The notes: a model not told the origin generated them from the letters alone. A stretch of DNA of 64,000 nt from Corynebacterium kroppenstedtii (GCF_016894245.1 NZ_CP069792.1:372001-436000); one strand, 5' to 3'. Positions 39,606 through 48,917 are shown, counted from the stretch's first letter. Translations and numbers: made by a program.

Positions 39606-41396
39606 ATGGACACGAGAATTAGAAAGATAACCTACTCGGAAACAGACATCGAAACCTACGAAAAGCAGTTGACGCACTCGCAAGACAAACTAGATAAAAA
39701 GTACCTCTTAGACTATCCCACCGTATATATAATTCACGATAAACAGTATGCGGGATACCACGTATATGTAGGTGAGACCAACAACATCATCGGGAGAACT
39801 GAGCAACACCTTAAGGAAATACCAACAAACGATATCAACAACTATAAACAATATTGGAACTCATTTAACCATTCAAAAACGTCAAAGATGTACGTCATCG
39901 GGAATGATAAATTTAACAAATCATTAACTCTGGACGTCGAAAACAAGCTAATGAGCTACCTAACTAGCGTGCCGGTGGTATACCGGGTTGAAAATGCCCG
40001 ACCCAATGCCCAAGAAAATTATTTTACGAAAAACGATTTTGACAAAATCTTCTCAGATATCTGGAGTAAACTAGGAAAAGACAATCCGCACTTATTTCCG
40101 TCTGAAAAAGAAATTAAAGATTCTGCAATCTTTAAGGCCTCACCTTTCCACGAGTTGACTCAAGAACAAGAACAGGCCAGAAAGTCTATCCTCAGAACAA
40201 TTCAACAAGAACTAAATAAAGGTACCGACGAGATCGGGAGACTTAAATTGGTCATGGGGGAAGCTGGTTCTGGGAAAACGGTGTTGTTAAGCAATATCTT
40301 CTTGGATATTTCAGATTCACTTAAGGATTTCAATAACGACCAGAATACTCCAAACTTCCCCGAAGTCCATTTACTGGTTAACCACAATGAGCAGCTTTCA
40401 GTGTATACGCAGATTGCGAATAAGCTCGGTCTGCAAACACGAACCCACCAAAGAGTTTGGAAACCAACCGCTTTTTTAAATAAACACCTTTCCTCAGTTA
40501 AAAAAGAGCAGAAACCTGTAGATGTCGTGATCGTTGACGAGGCGCATCTATTACTTACACAAGGTGATCAAGGCTACCATGGAAAAGATCACCTGGTCGA
40601 CCTCTTGAAAGTTGCGAGAGTTGTTGTAGCAGTTTTTGATCAAGACCAAATTTTATCAACTAAGCAGTGGCGTAAAAAAGAGGAGATCGAACGTTACTTA
40701 AAAGATCCTTCTAACGACTTAATCCGTTTACAGAATCAACTGAGGATAAATGCCAATGACGACACACTCACTTGGTTAAGAAATTTTATTGACAACGGCG
40801 ATATTGGCCCAATTCCCGAAGATGAAGATTATGACCTTCAGATTTTTGACACACCAGATAAACTATATCATAAAATTAGAGAAAGATCCGAACAGACCGA
40901 AAGTGGCTTGTCACGCGTGATAGCGACTTACGACTGGCCTTGGAAAGAAAATAAAAAACCCGATAATGGCGATTTCACTTGGAATGTCACGGTCGGTAAT
41001 TTTTCTATGCCGTGGAATTATTCACTTCCCTGTGCACCTGAAGATAAAGATTCATCTTGGGCGGAGCAACCTCAAACTATTGACGAGATTGGCTCAACCT
41101 TTACCATCCAAGGTTTCGATCTAAATATCGCCGGCGTAATCATCGGCCGATCAGTGAAGTGGGACGAGACTAAGCAAAAGGTCTATTTTGACCGTGAGGA
41201 GAGCTGCAACAAGGGCGCAAAAAATCGGAGAACCTTATCTGATAATACTAAAGCTTACCTCTCAGATGAGTTACTACATAATGAACTTAACGTTCTACTT
41301 ACTCGTGGAGTAAACGGGTTATACATTTTTGCAGTTGATAAGCCTCTTCGTCAACATTTGCTCGCCATGTCGCGTCAGACTTCCCCGAAGCTATAA
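39606..41396 (+). CDS. GIY-YIG nuclease / DUF2075 helicase-like fusion protein
   Basis: 596 residues from ATG 39606. The N-terminal ~130 residues carry a GIY-YIG endonuclease pattern: TVYII, VYVGET, the catalytic Arg in GRTEQH, and a later Glu in VENKLMSYL. A DUF2075 superfamily 1 helicase-like ATPase follows with Walker A GEAGSGKTVLL, Walker B VVIVDEAHLLL, FDQDQI, an Arg finger region QLRIN, motif V-like STFTIQGFDLN and motif VI-like NVLLTRGVNGLYIF. All key residues look intact. Codon use is AT-rich, unlike the flanks, which argues for horizontal acquisition. A nucleic-acid-targeting defence or mobile-element role is plausible but inferred. No partner gene is next to it. Confidence 0.82.
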   Translation: MDTRIRKITYSETDIETYEKQLTHSQDKLDKKYLLDYPTVYIIHDKQYAGYHVYVGETNNIIGRTEQHLKEIPTNDINNYKQYWNSFNHSKTSKMYVIGNDKFNKSLTLDVENKLMSYLTSVPVVYRVENARPNAQENYFTKNDFDKIFSDIWSKLGKDNPHLFPSEKEIKDSAIFKASPFHELTQEQEQARKSILRTIQQELNKGTDEIGRLKLVMGEAGSGKTVLLSNIFLDISDSLKDFNNDQNTPNFPEVHLLVNHNEQLSVYTQIANKLGLQTRTHQRVWKPTAFLNKHLSSVKKEQKPVDVVIVDEAHLLLTQGDQGYHGKDHLVDLLKVARVVVAVFDQDQILSTKQWRKKEEIERYLKDPSNDLIRLQNQLRINANDDTLTWLRNFIDNGDIGPIPEDEDYDLQIFDTPDKLYHKIRERSEQTESGLSRVIATYDWPWKENKKPDNGDFTWNVTVGNFSMPWNYSLPCAPEDKDSSWAEQPQTIDEIGSTFTIQGFDLNIAGVIIGRSVKWDETKQKVYFDREESCNKGAKNRRTLSDNTKAYLSDELLHNELNVLLTRGVNGLYIFAVDKPLRQHLLAMSRQTSPKL

Positions 41397-42066
41397 CTGT
41401 AGTTTATTTTTGAACAACCCTAACGCAGTTATATACCCGATTCGCATCACGGCCCCCTTCCAAAATTTTTTGTCCGCAGTGAAAAATTTTTCTTTTGTAA
41501 CTTCGGAACACCCTCGCCGCTTTAAATCAGAAAGGTGTAAGTCGCTAAATCCTACCTTGAAGACTCTTTCTTCTCGCTAAAAGTTAGCCTTTTGACGATG
41601 CAGTAACTATCGATAGGTTTTTCTCAGTAGACTCGTGTAAAACCACCTGGCGCTCCTACACCGTTAAATATATTAAGTTCATAGATCACCCCTTATCCCG
41701 TCGAAACTTTGTGCTGAATGATGGGTAAAGAAACCTTTTGCTAACGCTCCGGCATTCACTGGGGGGCGGGTAAACGCGTTATAGTTTCCAACTGGTCGGC
41801 AAATTTGACCGCACCTGAGTAGTTAAATTGTTAATTCAATTTGGCACTTAAAGCTAAGTCCGGTCAAATTTAACCCCACCCACTCTATTATTTTTCAACC
41901 TCGAGCTTTCGGGTTGTTATTCCCAGAGCTCCTAATTACCTGACACCCTCGTTTTAGCGTGTTTTAGTCCTACTCACGTTTATAGCTCTAAAACCTGGAA
42001 TACTCCCTCGAGAATACTGATCCGTGCCTTCTACCGACTGGAGCTTCAATATGGGCACATCCAGAT
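41397..42066. other. AT-rich intergenic region after the GIY-YIG gene
   Basis: About 670 bp with no supported ORF. It holds the paired CAAATTTRACCSCACC repeats and several AT-rich hairpins (for example AAATTG-ttaatt-CAATTT at about 41825-41842). Composition shifts back to the genome average towards the aldo/keto reductase promoter, so the right border of the acquired segment probably lies here. Confidence 0.5.
41800..41880. repeat. Paired 16-bp repeats, also forming an 11-bp inverted repeat
   Basis: CAAATTTGACCGCACC (41800-41815) and CAAATTTAACCCCACC (41865-41880) match at 14 of 16 bases. Because the core is near-palindromic, AAATTTGACCG (41801-41811) and CGGTCAAATTT (41861-41871) are also a perfect inverted repeat. 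Operator-like or element-end-like; function unknown. Confidence 0.75.
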
Positions 42067-42097
42067 TTGCTTGGGAGTCGCTCCCAAGTTGTTGAAT
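42067..42097 (+). promoter_or_regulatory. MerR-type promoter/operator of the aldo/keto reductase operon
   Basis: CTTGGGAG-tcg-CTCCCAAG (42070-42088), a perfect 8-bp dyad, lies between a -35-like TTGCTT (42067-42072) and a -10-like TTGAAT (42092-42097). The spacer is 19 bp, the over-long spacing typical of promoters that MerR proteins untwist. Confidence 0.8.
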
Positions 42098-42127
42098 TGG
42101 GCGTAGTCAATCTCGAAGGAGCACATT

Positions 42128-42991
42128 ATGCTGAAACCACTGACTATGTCCGACGACCACACGATCCCCGTCCAGGGATTCGGTGTATACCAGATTCCCG
42201 CTGACCAGACGGCCGACGCAGTCGCCCACGCCATCGAGGCCGGTTACCGCCATATTGATACCGCCCAGGCCTACTTCAACGAGGAAGCCGTTGGCGAGGG
42301 AATCCGTCGTAGTGGCATTGACCGTGACCAGTTGTTCCTGACCACCAAGGTGTGGCTCGATAATTATGGCGAGGATGCCACCTTTGAGAGCGTGAAGACC
42401 TCACTGGAAAAGCTGGGTACGGATTACGTTGACCTTATGCTGCTCCACCAGCCCTTTAACGACGTGTACGGAGCCTGGAGGGGACTCGAGCGCGCGCAGA
42501 AAGAGGGACTGATCCACTCCATCGGAGTATCGAACTTCACGCCGTCGCGCGTGCACGACTTGGGATCGTTCAATGCTTTGTATCCAGTCGTGAACCAGAT
42601 TGAGATCAACCCGTTCAACCAGCAAACTGAGCGCGTCGCTGAACTACAGAAACACGGCGTGACCGTCGAGGCCTGGGCCCCGTTTGGTGAAGGCCGCAAT
42701 GGGCTTTTCGATAACCCCGTGCTCACCGGAATCGGGAAGCAATACGACAAGTCGGTCGCCCAGGTGGTACTTCGGTGGCTCTACCAGCGCGATATCGTCG
42801 GGCTGGCCAAGTCCGTCCATGCCGAGCGTATCCAGCAGAACATCGATATCGCGGATTTTAGCCTAACCGATGAGGATATGGCCGCCATCGCCAAGCTTGA
42901 TACGGGCTCCTCACTGTTCTTCGACCACGAAGCAATGGAGACCATCGATTTCTTCACTGACCTGATCAACCAACGTCGATCGACCGACTAA
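42128..42991 (+). CDS. Aldo/keto reductase
   Basis: NADPH-dependent reductase of the AKR superfamily, close to the 2,5-diketo-D-gluconate reductase type. 287 residues with the catalytic tetrad in place: Asp in HIDTAQAY, Tyr in the same segment, Lys in TKVW and His in LLHQP. Cofactor-binding residues lie in AWAPFGEGRN and the later GLAKSVHAERIQQN. ATG 42128 follows CGAAGGAG. Co-directional with a MerR regulator 26 bp downstream and behind a MerR-type promoter, so it probably detoxifies reactive aldehydes on demand. Confidence 0.93.
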   Translation: MLKPLTMSDDHTIPVQGFGVYQIPADQTADAVAHAIEAGYRHIDTAQAYFNEEAVGEGIRRSGIDRDQLFLTTKVWLDNYGEDATFESVKTSLEKLGTDYVDLMLLHQPFNDVYGAWRGLERAQKEGLIHSIGVSNFTPSRVHDLGSFNALYPVVNQIEINPFNQQTERVAELQKHGVTVEAWAPFGEGRNGLFDNPVLTGIGKQYDKSVAQVVLRWLYQRDIVGLAKSVHAERIQQNIDIADFSLTDEDMAAIAKLDTGSSLFFDHEAMETIDFFTDLINQRRSTD

Positions 42992-43017
42992 GAGCACGAG
43001 AATTAAGAGCAGATCCC

Positions 43018-43425
43018 ATGTTGTATTCGACTAGAGAAGCCTCCGAGGCCAGCAGAATCTCCGTGGACACCGTGCGGTACTACTGCAAAATCGGGCTCGT
43101 ACCGCGGGTCATGCGCGATGAAAACAATTATCGCGTTTTTGATGAGCACGATATTGCCTGGCTGCGGGGGCTTCGCTGCCTGCGGGAATGCGGCATGGGG
43201 ATCGACCAAATGCGTGAGTACATGGAGCTGTGCTTGGAGGGCGAGGGCAGTATCCCGCAGCGCAAGGACATCCTCCAGGATCAACGCCATGTTGTCGAAG
43301 ACAAGATCGCGAACTTACGCGACATGCTGGCCTTCATCGATTCGAAGCTTAGCTACTACGACAAAGTTCGCGCCGGTGAGATCGAGTACGAATCCAGCCT
43401 GCTCGCACCGGTCAAAAACCAGTAG
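43018..43425 (+). CDS. MerR-family regulator, NmlR/AdhR type
   Basis: 135 residues: an N-terminal winged helix-turn-helix (EASEASRISVDTVRYYCKIGLVPR), then a coiled-coil dimerisation helix (DQRHVVEDKIANLRDMLAFIDSKL). No metal-binding cysteine cluster. The single Cys54 in GLRCLRECGMG aligns with the conserved cysteine of NmlR/AdhR proteins that sense aldehydes or nitrosative stress. It is co-transcribed with the aldo/keto reductase and probably controls its own operon through the dyad at 42070-42088. Three bases from the convergent GH76 gene. Confidence 0.88.
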   Translation: MLYSTREASEASRISVDTVRYYCKIGLVPRVMRDENNYRVFDEHDIAWLRGLRCLRECGMGIDQMREYMELCLEGEGSIPQRKDILQDQRHVVEDKIANLRDMLAFIDSKLSYYDKVRAGEIEYESSLLAPVKNQ

Positions 43426-43428
43426 CCA

Positions 43429-44790
43429 CTAGGCCCCTCGCAACCGCTCGTTATTGACTACCCGGGCAGCAGCTTCAATCGCCATCCAGCCCGACAACTG
43501 CACGGACAGATCACGCTCAGCGATCTCCGATCCTGCTACCGCTCCGCCGCTAGCCCCACCAATAGAGCCAGCTGCGCGCGGAAGCTCAGCCTGGCGCGTC
43601 CAATCCGCACTAAAAACGGGAAGCCCATCAACTTCCAGGCGCTGGTCCCACACCGCGTCCGCCGTCGACACGACAAGTTTGCCCGCCAAGCGCTTCGTCG
43701 CACGCGATAGCTTCTGATCGTCGGGAAGATCCGTCGCCACTAAGGCCAGATACCGCACCAGAATGCCGCGGAATAGCCCGCCATCGCCGCTGCCGGAACC
43801 CTTCACAACGCCAGTATCCGTCGCCAAGTTGACTGCGATGGCGTGGACCAGGTTGTGGACCCGGGTGATCGAGGACATCGCCACGTCGGAACCGGCGTGA
43901 ACTCCGGAACCCGCACCGGAAGGACCATCTGTGATCCCAGCTTCCTCGCGACGCCGCTGAGCAATCTCCACACAGGCACCCAAAGCAACACCCTGGTTGT
44001 AGGCGTACACAGCCGTCGAGGGCTCCGGGCCATCCATCTTCATTCGGATACCATCCATGAGGAGGCCATCCTGGTTGATCAGGTTCTCGAACATCCAGTC
44101 GGTGAGGGCCTCGGCCTCATCCACGCGGCCCATCCGCGTCATCATGATCGCCGCCGGGCCATTCGTCGGCACGTTATAAAACGCCTCCCCCACGCGCCAC
44201 GGAACAACCCCGGTCAGCGAGTCGACGCCGTCGATAATGTTCTGCTGGAGGTCCTTCAGGCTCCTCGCCTCGTGGCCGTGGCCCAGCCCCTCTGCGCGGT
44301 CAAGCGCCAACGCTAACCACGATTTGTCGTCGTAATAGCGGTTCTTAGTCAACGGCGCACCGTTGCGGAGGCGAATTCCCCTCATCGTCCGACTAATGCG
44401 ACGCGAGCGGGATTTCAGCGGACGACGCGACGCCGCGTCCACCAAGCAATCCAAATAATGGGCCTGCCACCAATAATGCCAGCGCAAGAAGAACTTATCC
44501 CGCGTCAATGCCGGCCACGAGACCACGGCAAGGTTCGTCCCCGGCAAGCCCCACACCCGGCGCGCATGGCGCTCATGAATAGCGTCCTCGGCTAAATCAG
44601 CACGGTGATCCCACTTCTCCCACAGCTCCTGCTGGCGACGCTGCGGCCGCAACGAGCTGCCACGATGGCTGATCTGCTCAGCGTGGTTAATCCGCGAACT
44701 GCCCTCATGAGCAGGTGCGTCGCCGGTGGTAGCGTCCGCGGTAACGTCGGCGGACGCATCAGACTGATTGCTATTTCGTTTATCCTGCAT
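43429..44790 (-). CDS. Glycoside hydrolase family 76-like protein
   Basis: 453 residues resembling GH76 alpha-1,6-mannanases: an (alpha/alpha)6-barrel pattern with RYYDDKSWLALALDRAE, GVVPWRVGEAFYNVPTNGPAAIMM and TAVYAYNQGVALGACVE. No signal peptide is seen; the N-terminal ~75 residues are hydrophilic, so it may act in the cytoplasm. GH76 enzymes usually carry a catalytic Asp pair; here the region reads YYDDKSW with one pair visible. Corynebacteria have alpha-1,6-mannan-based lipoglycans, which fits, but the substrate is unproven. Confidence 0.8.
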   Translation of the reverse strand: MQDKRNSNQSDASADVTADATTGDAPAHEGSSRINHAEQISHRGSSLRPQRRQQELWEKWDHRADLAEDAIHERHARRVWGLPGTNLAVVSWPALTRDKFFLRWHYWWQAHYLDCLVDAASRRPLKSRSRRISRTMRGIRLRNGAPLTKNRYYDDKSWLALALDRAEGLGHGHEARSLKDLQQNIIDGVDSLTGVVPWRVGEAFYNVPTNGPAAIMMTRMGRVDEAEALTDWMFENLINQDGLLMDGIRMKMDGPEPSTAVYAYNQGVALGACVEIAQRRREEAGITDGPSGAGSGVHAGSDVAMSSITRVHNLVHAIAVNLATDTGVVKGSGSGDGGLFRGILVRYLALVATDLPDDQKLSRATKRLAGKLVVSTADAVWDQRLEVDGLPVFSADWTRQAELPRAAGSIGGASGGAVAGSEIAERDLSVQLSGWMAIEAAARVVNNERLRGA

Positions 44791-44933
44791 TGTATTAATC
44801 GTGCCCTATAGATGGTGTAGGCGCTACTGACTCCACACGATTGGGCGGACGCCGCGTGAATCACCGCGCGGGCGTTACGCGGTAGCCACTACTGGTCGCC
44901 GCTGCTGGTCATCGCTGGTGGTCACGGCACGAA

Positions 44934-45653
44934 TCACCACGCACACGATAGGTCCGCGTGCTGCCTCACCCACGCATGCATCGCGATCCCTGCCGCAACC
45001 CCCGCGTTAATAGACCGCGTGGAACCAAATTGCGCAATCGATACCGTTTGCACGGCACCGCGCTGAGCTTCCTCGCTCACCCCCGGCCCCTCCTGGCCAA
45101 AAAGGAGGAGGCACCGCTCGGGCAACTCGGCCGTCTCAACGGGCACCGAGCCGGGCACATTGTCCACAGCAATCACCGTGAGGTCATGGTCATGCGCCCA
45201 CTGGAGCACGTCGTCAACCGTCGAATGATGATAAAGGTGCTGGTAGCGGTCGGTCACCATAGCTCCGCGACGGTTCCACCGCTTCTTGCCGACGATGTGC
45301 ACCGCCTCTGCTGCAAAGGCATTCGCGGTCCTGACAACCGTCCCGATATTGTGGTCCGACGTGAAATTCTCGATCGCAACGTGGAACGGGAACCGACGCG
45401 TATCCAGGTCTGCGACGATGGCCTCGCGCTTCCAGTACCGGTACGCGTCAACGACATTGCGCCGGTCGCCCTCGTTCAAGAGGGTGGGGTCATAACGATC
45501 AGCCATCGGACGTGGTTGGCCGGGGTGCTCAACCTCCCACGGGCCAACGCCAACGGGGTGCGGATTCCACTCCGTAGCACCAACGCCAGCTGGGGGTTGT
45601 ACCGTGCGCGGATCTGACGCGCGCGAGTCTGACGCGCGGGGTGAATCACTCAA
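44934..45653 (-). CDS. TrmH-family RNA 2'-O-methyltransferase
   Basis: SPOUT-family enzyme of 239 residues: a ~75-residue Pro/Ser-rich N-terminus, then ENFTSDHNIGTVVRTANAF, LLFGQEGPGVSEEA and IAQFGSTRSINAGVAAGIAMHAW (the three SpoU motifs). It corresponds to Rv0380c of M. tuberculosis, just after pyrE. Its TTG start overlaps the pyrE stop by 8 bp. RNA substrate unknown. Confidence 0.85.
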   Translation of the reverse strand: MSDSPRASDSRASDPRTVQPPAGVGATEWNPHPVGVGPWEVEHPGQPRPMADRYDPTLLNEGDRRNVVDAYRYWKREAIVADLDTRRFPFHVAIENFTSDHNIGTVVRTANAFAAEAVHIVGKKRWNRRGAMVTDRYQHLYHHSTVDDVLQWAHDHDLTVIAVDNVPGSVPVETAELPERCLLLFGQEGPGVSEEAQRGAVQTVSIAQFGSTRSINAGVAAGIAMHAWVRQHADLSCAW

Positions 45654-46263
45654 GTCCCAGATCCTTCAACCCCAGGATGGACCGGTACTCTAAGCCTTCT
45701 TTATGGATGGCATCAGCTGCGCCTGTGTTGCGGTCGACGACGGTAGCGACACCGACAACCTCGGCCCCGGCTTCACGTGCCGCCTTGACCGCCGTCAATG
45801 GGCTATTTCCTGTGGTTGTCGTATCTTCGACGACGAGGACGCGCTTGCCTTTAATGTCCGGGCCTTCAATGCGACGCTGCATGCCGTGTTTCTTGGCCTC
45901 TTTGCGCACGACGAACGCGTCGATGGGCCGGCCGGGCGCGTGCAAAACAGAATCAGCGACGGGGTCTGCACCCAAGGTCAGGCCACCGACGGCGTCAAAC
46001 TCCCAGTCCTCGGTGAGTCGCCGCAGAAGAGCACCGATCAACGGTGAGGCCTCGTGATGCAACGTCGCCCGCCGCAAATCAACGTAATAATCGGCCTCTT
46101 TGCCGGAGGATAAGGTCACTTTCCCCATCACGACTGCCAGCTCTTTGACCAGCTCTGCCAGCCGGGCCCGGCGCTCTGGGTCCAACGTCTGCGCGGCAGA
46201 CGTAGGTTGAGCAGCAGACGTAGGCTCGGCGCCTTCCGCCTCTGGGTTAGTGTGATCCGTCAT
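45646..46263 (-). CDS. pyrE: Orotate phosphoribosyltransferase
   Basis: Makes OMP from orotate and PRPP in pyrimidine synthesis. 205 residues with the PRPP-binding loop VLVVEDTTTTGNSP and the upstream KHGMQRRIEG segment. The N-terminal ~30 residues have a TSAAQ repeat. ATG 46263 follows AGAAGGAG. In M. tuberculosis it sits in the order clpB-Rv0383c-pyrE (Rv0384c-Rv0382c); here the glycine-cleavage genes and others are inserted between Rv0383c-like and clpB. Confidence 0.95.
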   Translation of the reverse strand: MTDHTNPEAEGAEPTSAAQPTSAAQTLDPERRARLAELVKELAVVMGKVTLSSGKEADYYVDLRRATLHHEASPLIGALLRRLTEDWEFDAVGGLTLGADPVADSVLHAPGRPIDAFVVRKEAKKHGMQRRIEGPDIKGKRVLVVEDTTTTGNSPLTAVKAAREAGAEVVGVATVVDRNTGAADAIHKEGLEYRSILGLKDLGLE

Positions 46264-46328
46264 GACAAGAAACTCCTTCTGACTGCTGGGTTTTCACTGC
46301 ACGCTTGTGGTTCCGCGGTACCCACCGC

Positions 46329-48218
46329 TCAATCCTGGTCTAGCCGATTTTCGGGCTCGAGTTCACCATCAACGATGGGCACATCGTCATCCTCCCGACG
46401 GTGGGACGCACCTCGCCGGGCCGAGCTCTTGCGGTGCCGCCCCTCGGACGGTGGGTCGCCGAAAATGGTGGACTTGTCGTAATCGGACTCCACGCGGATA
46501 ACTCGCCCGGATCGCTCATGCGCCCCCGAGTGGTCAGGATCGCTACCCACGACGGGAATGTTTCCGGTGGATTTGCCAACCTCATCCCACTGTTCGTCCT
46601 CCGTAGTATTCCCCTCTCGTCGGCTTCGATCCCGGCGCGGCAAATCAACATACTCGTGGCGGAATTCGGGCCTGTCCGACCATCCAATGTGGGCATCCGT
46701 GTCAGATTTCCCCTCCTGGCCGGCCGGCTCATCATTATTGCCGACGTCGGCACTGTCGGATTGGCCGGTGGTGCCGGATTGGCTGCCGCCGGTAAATTGA
46801 CCAAAGGCAGGCTGGTCGGCAGCCGATTGAGCGGTGGCGGACTGACCAGCGAAGCCAGCGGCGGGAACGGCCTGCATCCGAGGGCCGTCACCCAAGGTGA
46901 AGATGTCGTACGAATACGCCCGGCCGGGGTCGCCATCCGTCATGTCCAAGTATTCGGCCGTCGGGTTGGGTAGGACGCGGGTGGCGTCGTCAAGGTCGGC
47001 GATATAGGCGAATATCCTGGGGATATCGTCGATAGTGGGGCGGCGACTACAGCGGACGAGGATCCACCACGGGTCGATGACGATGGCTGCGGTGGCGCCA
47101 CGTAAGTGTGCGAGTGCGCGATCGGCGCGGGAATCCATCATGAGCCGGACGGACAATGGGTCCGAGGAGAACACGGCGAATCCTCCACACGATCCCACAT
47201 ACTCCTGGTCGGGCCGAGGAGGTTTGATGTGGCTGGGATCTTCACCGGGTTGGTTCTGGGACACCCAACGGTCGCGGTCCCGGAAGTCGATGAGTATGTC
47301 TGAGGAGCCAGATCGTCGTAATCCCAGGTAGGAGTTATCGTCAATATCGGCCACGTGGGCACGACGTGCGCGCATCCGTCCCGACACGACGTCCTTGGCT
47401 TCGCTTGATGATGCACCAACATGGTCGGCCCACTCGTGGGCCAGATCGGGATCATTCCGGTCAAACTGCCATCCGTGCTCAGCAGCCCATGATCGACGTG
47501 CACGTCGGGTTGCCCGTGTGGGGTTCTCGAACCACTCCTCCATGGCGTCTTGGGGTGTGTCTGTAGACGGATTTGCGGCTGCGTCTTCTGCTGAATCTGC
47601 AGGCGATTCCGACGCGGTGCCCAGTTCAGCGGTGCCCGTTTCACCTGCGGGGACACTGCGGGATGGCGAATCTGTATCCGAGTGTTCGTCCCCGTCCTTG
47701 TGCGTCACAGTGAACGCGTTGTCCTCGCCGTCGTCATGGGAGGCTGCGCCATGCTGGGATTCGTCTCGCTCATCCGGATGCGTCACCGAGACATCGTCGT
47801 CGGCAAGCCCATCGTCGGACGATTCCTGCTCATCAGCGCGCTCTTCTTCCGCCTCCGCCTGCGGGCGCACACCGAAATGTGAGAATGCTTGATCTGCAGT
47901 CTGGGTCTGCTGAGGATTGAAGCGGGGGTTTCTACGACGTGGCGGGAGTGCATCGCCATCATCGCCAAAGCCAGCGTCGGCGTAAGTAAACGGGACACCG
48001 TCAGACGCATCGCGTGAACCACCAGACGCCCCCTCCTCTCGTGGCGCGCGATTAGCCCGTCCTCCCCGGGAGGAGGTAGGACCTTCGTGCACGCCAGCGT
48101 GGCGGTTGAGAACTCGTCGCCACTCCCTATCATCTGCCGGTCGGTTGGCAGCCCACAGCAGCGCTGCGGCCGCGAGGAGCAGCAGAGCGCCAAGAATCAG
48201 GAAAACTGCGGAATTCAT
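46329..48218 (-). CDS. Membrane-anchored protein, Rv0383c-like
   Basis: 629 residues from ATG 48218. One N-terminal transmembrane helix (VFLILGALLLLAAAALLWAA) is followed by ~200 residues of acidic, Asp/Glu/Ser-rich disorder, a folded central domain (EEWFENPTRATRRARRSWAA, DNSYLGLRRSGSSDILIDF, LSVRLMMDSRADRAL) and a second disordered tail. Position beside pyrE matches Rv0383c of M. tuberculosis, a secreted or membrane protein of unknown function. Length is inflated by the linkers. Confidence 0.8.
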   Translation of the reverse strand: MNSAVFLILGALLLLAAAALLWAANRPADDREWRRVLNRHAGVHEGPTSSRGGRANRAPREEGASGGSRDASDGVPFTYADAGFGDDGDALPPRRRNPRFNPQQTQTADQAFSHFGVRPQAEAEEERADEQESSDDGLADDDVSVTHPDERDESQHGAASHDDGEDNAFTVTHKDGDEHSDTDSPSRSVPAGETGTAELGTASESPADSAEDAAANPSTDTPQDAMEEWFENPTRATRRARRSWAAEHGWQFDRNDPDLAHEWADHVGASSSEAKDVVSGRMRARRAHVADIDDNSYLGLRRSGSSDILIDFRDRDRWVSQNQPGEDPSHIKPPRPDQEYVGSCGGFAVFSSDPLSVRLMMDSRADRALAHLRGATAAIVIDPWWILVRCSRRPTIDDIPRIFAYIADLDDATRVLPNPTAEYLDMTDGDPGRAYSYDIFTLGDGPRMQAVPAAGFAGQSATAQSAADQPAFGQFTGGSQSGTTGQSDSADVGNNDEPAGQEGKSDTDAHIGWSDRPEFRHEYVDLPRRDRSRREGNTTEDEQWDEVGKSTGNIPVVGSDPDHSGAHERSGRVIRVESDYDKSTIFGDPPSEGRHRKSSARRGASHRREDDDVPIVDGELEPENRLDQD

Positions 48219-48434
48219 CGTTAGATAGTCTATCCGCTTCCGCGGACAATGCCTCCACCCGCACACAAAGGCCGCCACCCCTGCCCTTAAGGATCATGCC
48301 GTCGAGTCCTACAGGGCGTCGTGGCAGCCGTCGTTGACCAGTTATTCACTGCCAGACCACAATGCTATTTGTCGTCTCAACCACGTGTTGTCTAACACTC
48401 GGTGTTGCCTGGCAGCGTGTGACGTCCCGAGACC

Positions 48435-48833
48435 TTACACGTCGATATCGTTCTCAGCGGCGTATCCGCTCTGGTCTAACAGCTCCCCCAGGTCGGAGAT
48501 GTGAACCTCGTACAGCCAGCCATCGCCGTAGGGGTCGGAGTTGATCACGCCGGCGTCGTCGCCAAGGTCTTCATTGATCGAGACCACTTCGCCCGAGACG
48601 GGAGCGAAAATATCGGAAACCGACTTGGTGGATTCCACTTCACCAAAAGCCTCTCCGGCTTCGACCTCCGTTCCGACGTCGGGCAGGTCAACATACACAA
48701 TCTCACCCAGCTGATCAGCGGCAACATGGGTAATGCCGACGCGGACTGTGTCACCAGGCTCGGCGGCGTCGTTATCGATCCACTCGTGGTCACTGGAGTA
48801 CAGGTAGTCAGCGGGCAATGAAACGTTGGACAT
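48435..48833 (-). CDS. gcvH: Glycine cleavage system H protein
   Basis: Lipoyl carrier of the glycine cleavage complex, shuttling the aminomethyl group between P, T and L proteins. 132 residues from ATG 48833, after GAAGGAGAT. Lipoylation site Lys70 in VESTKSVSD, within the biotinyl/lipoyl fold (GEVVSINEDLGDDAGVINSDPYGDGW). The short upstream codons (MDDNAKEIV) are the ribosome-site region, not protein. Last gene of gcvP-gcvT-gcvH, 84 bp after gcvT. Confidence 0.96.
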   Translation of the reverse strand: MSNVSLPADYLYSSDHEWIDNDAAEPGDTVRVGITHVAADQLGEIVYVDLPDVGTEVEAGEAFGEVESTKSVSDIFAPVSGEVVSINEDLGDDAGVINSDPYGDGWLYEVHISDLGELLDQSGYAAENDIDV

Positions 48834-48917
48834 CACGATCTCCTTCGCATTGTCATCCACACTCGTCGCTGCGGATGAATGGTCTTTAACGTCGATTGTT
48901 GGGGTCGATTGTTGGGG

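Noticed and set aside
41940..42000. Possible CRISPR repeat (GTTTTAG / CTCTAAAAC strings)
   Set aside because: No repeated spacer-repeat pattern; the strings occur once and no cas gene is nearby.
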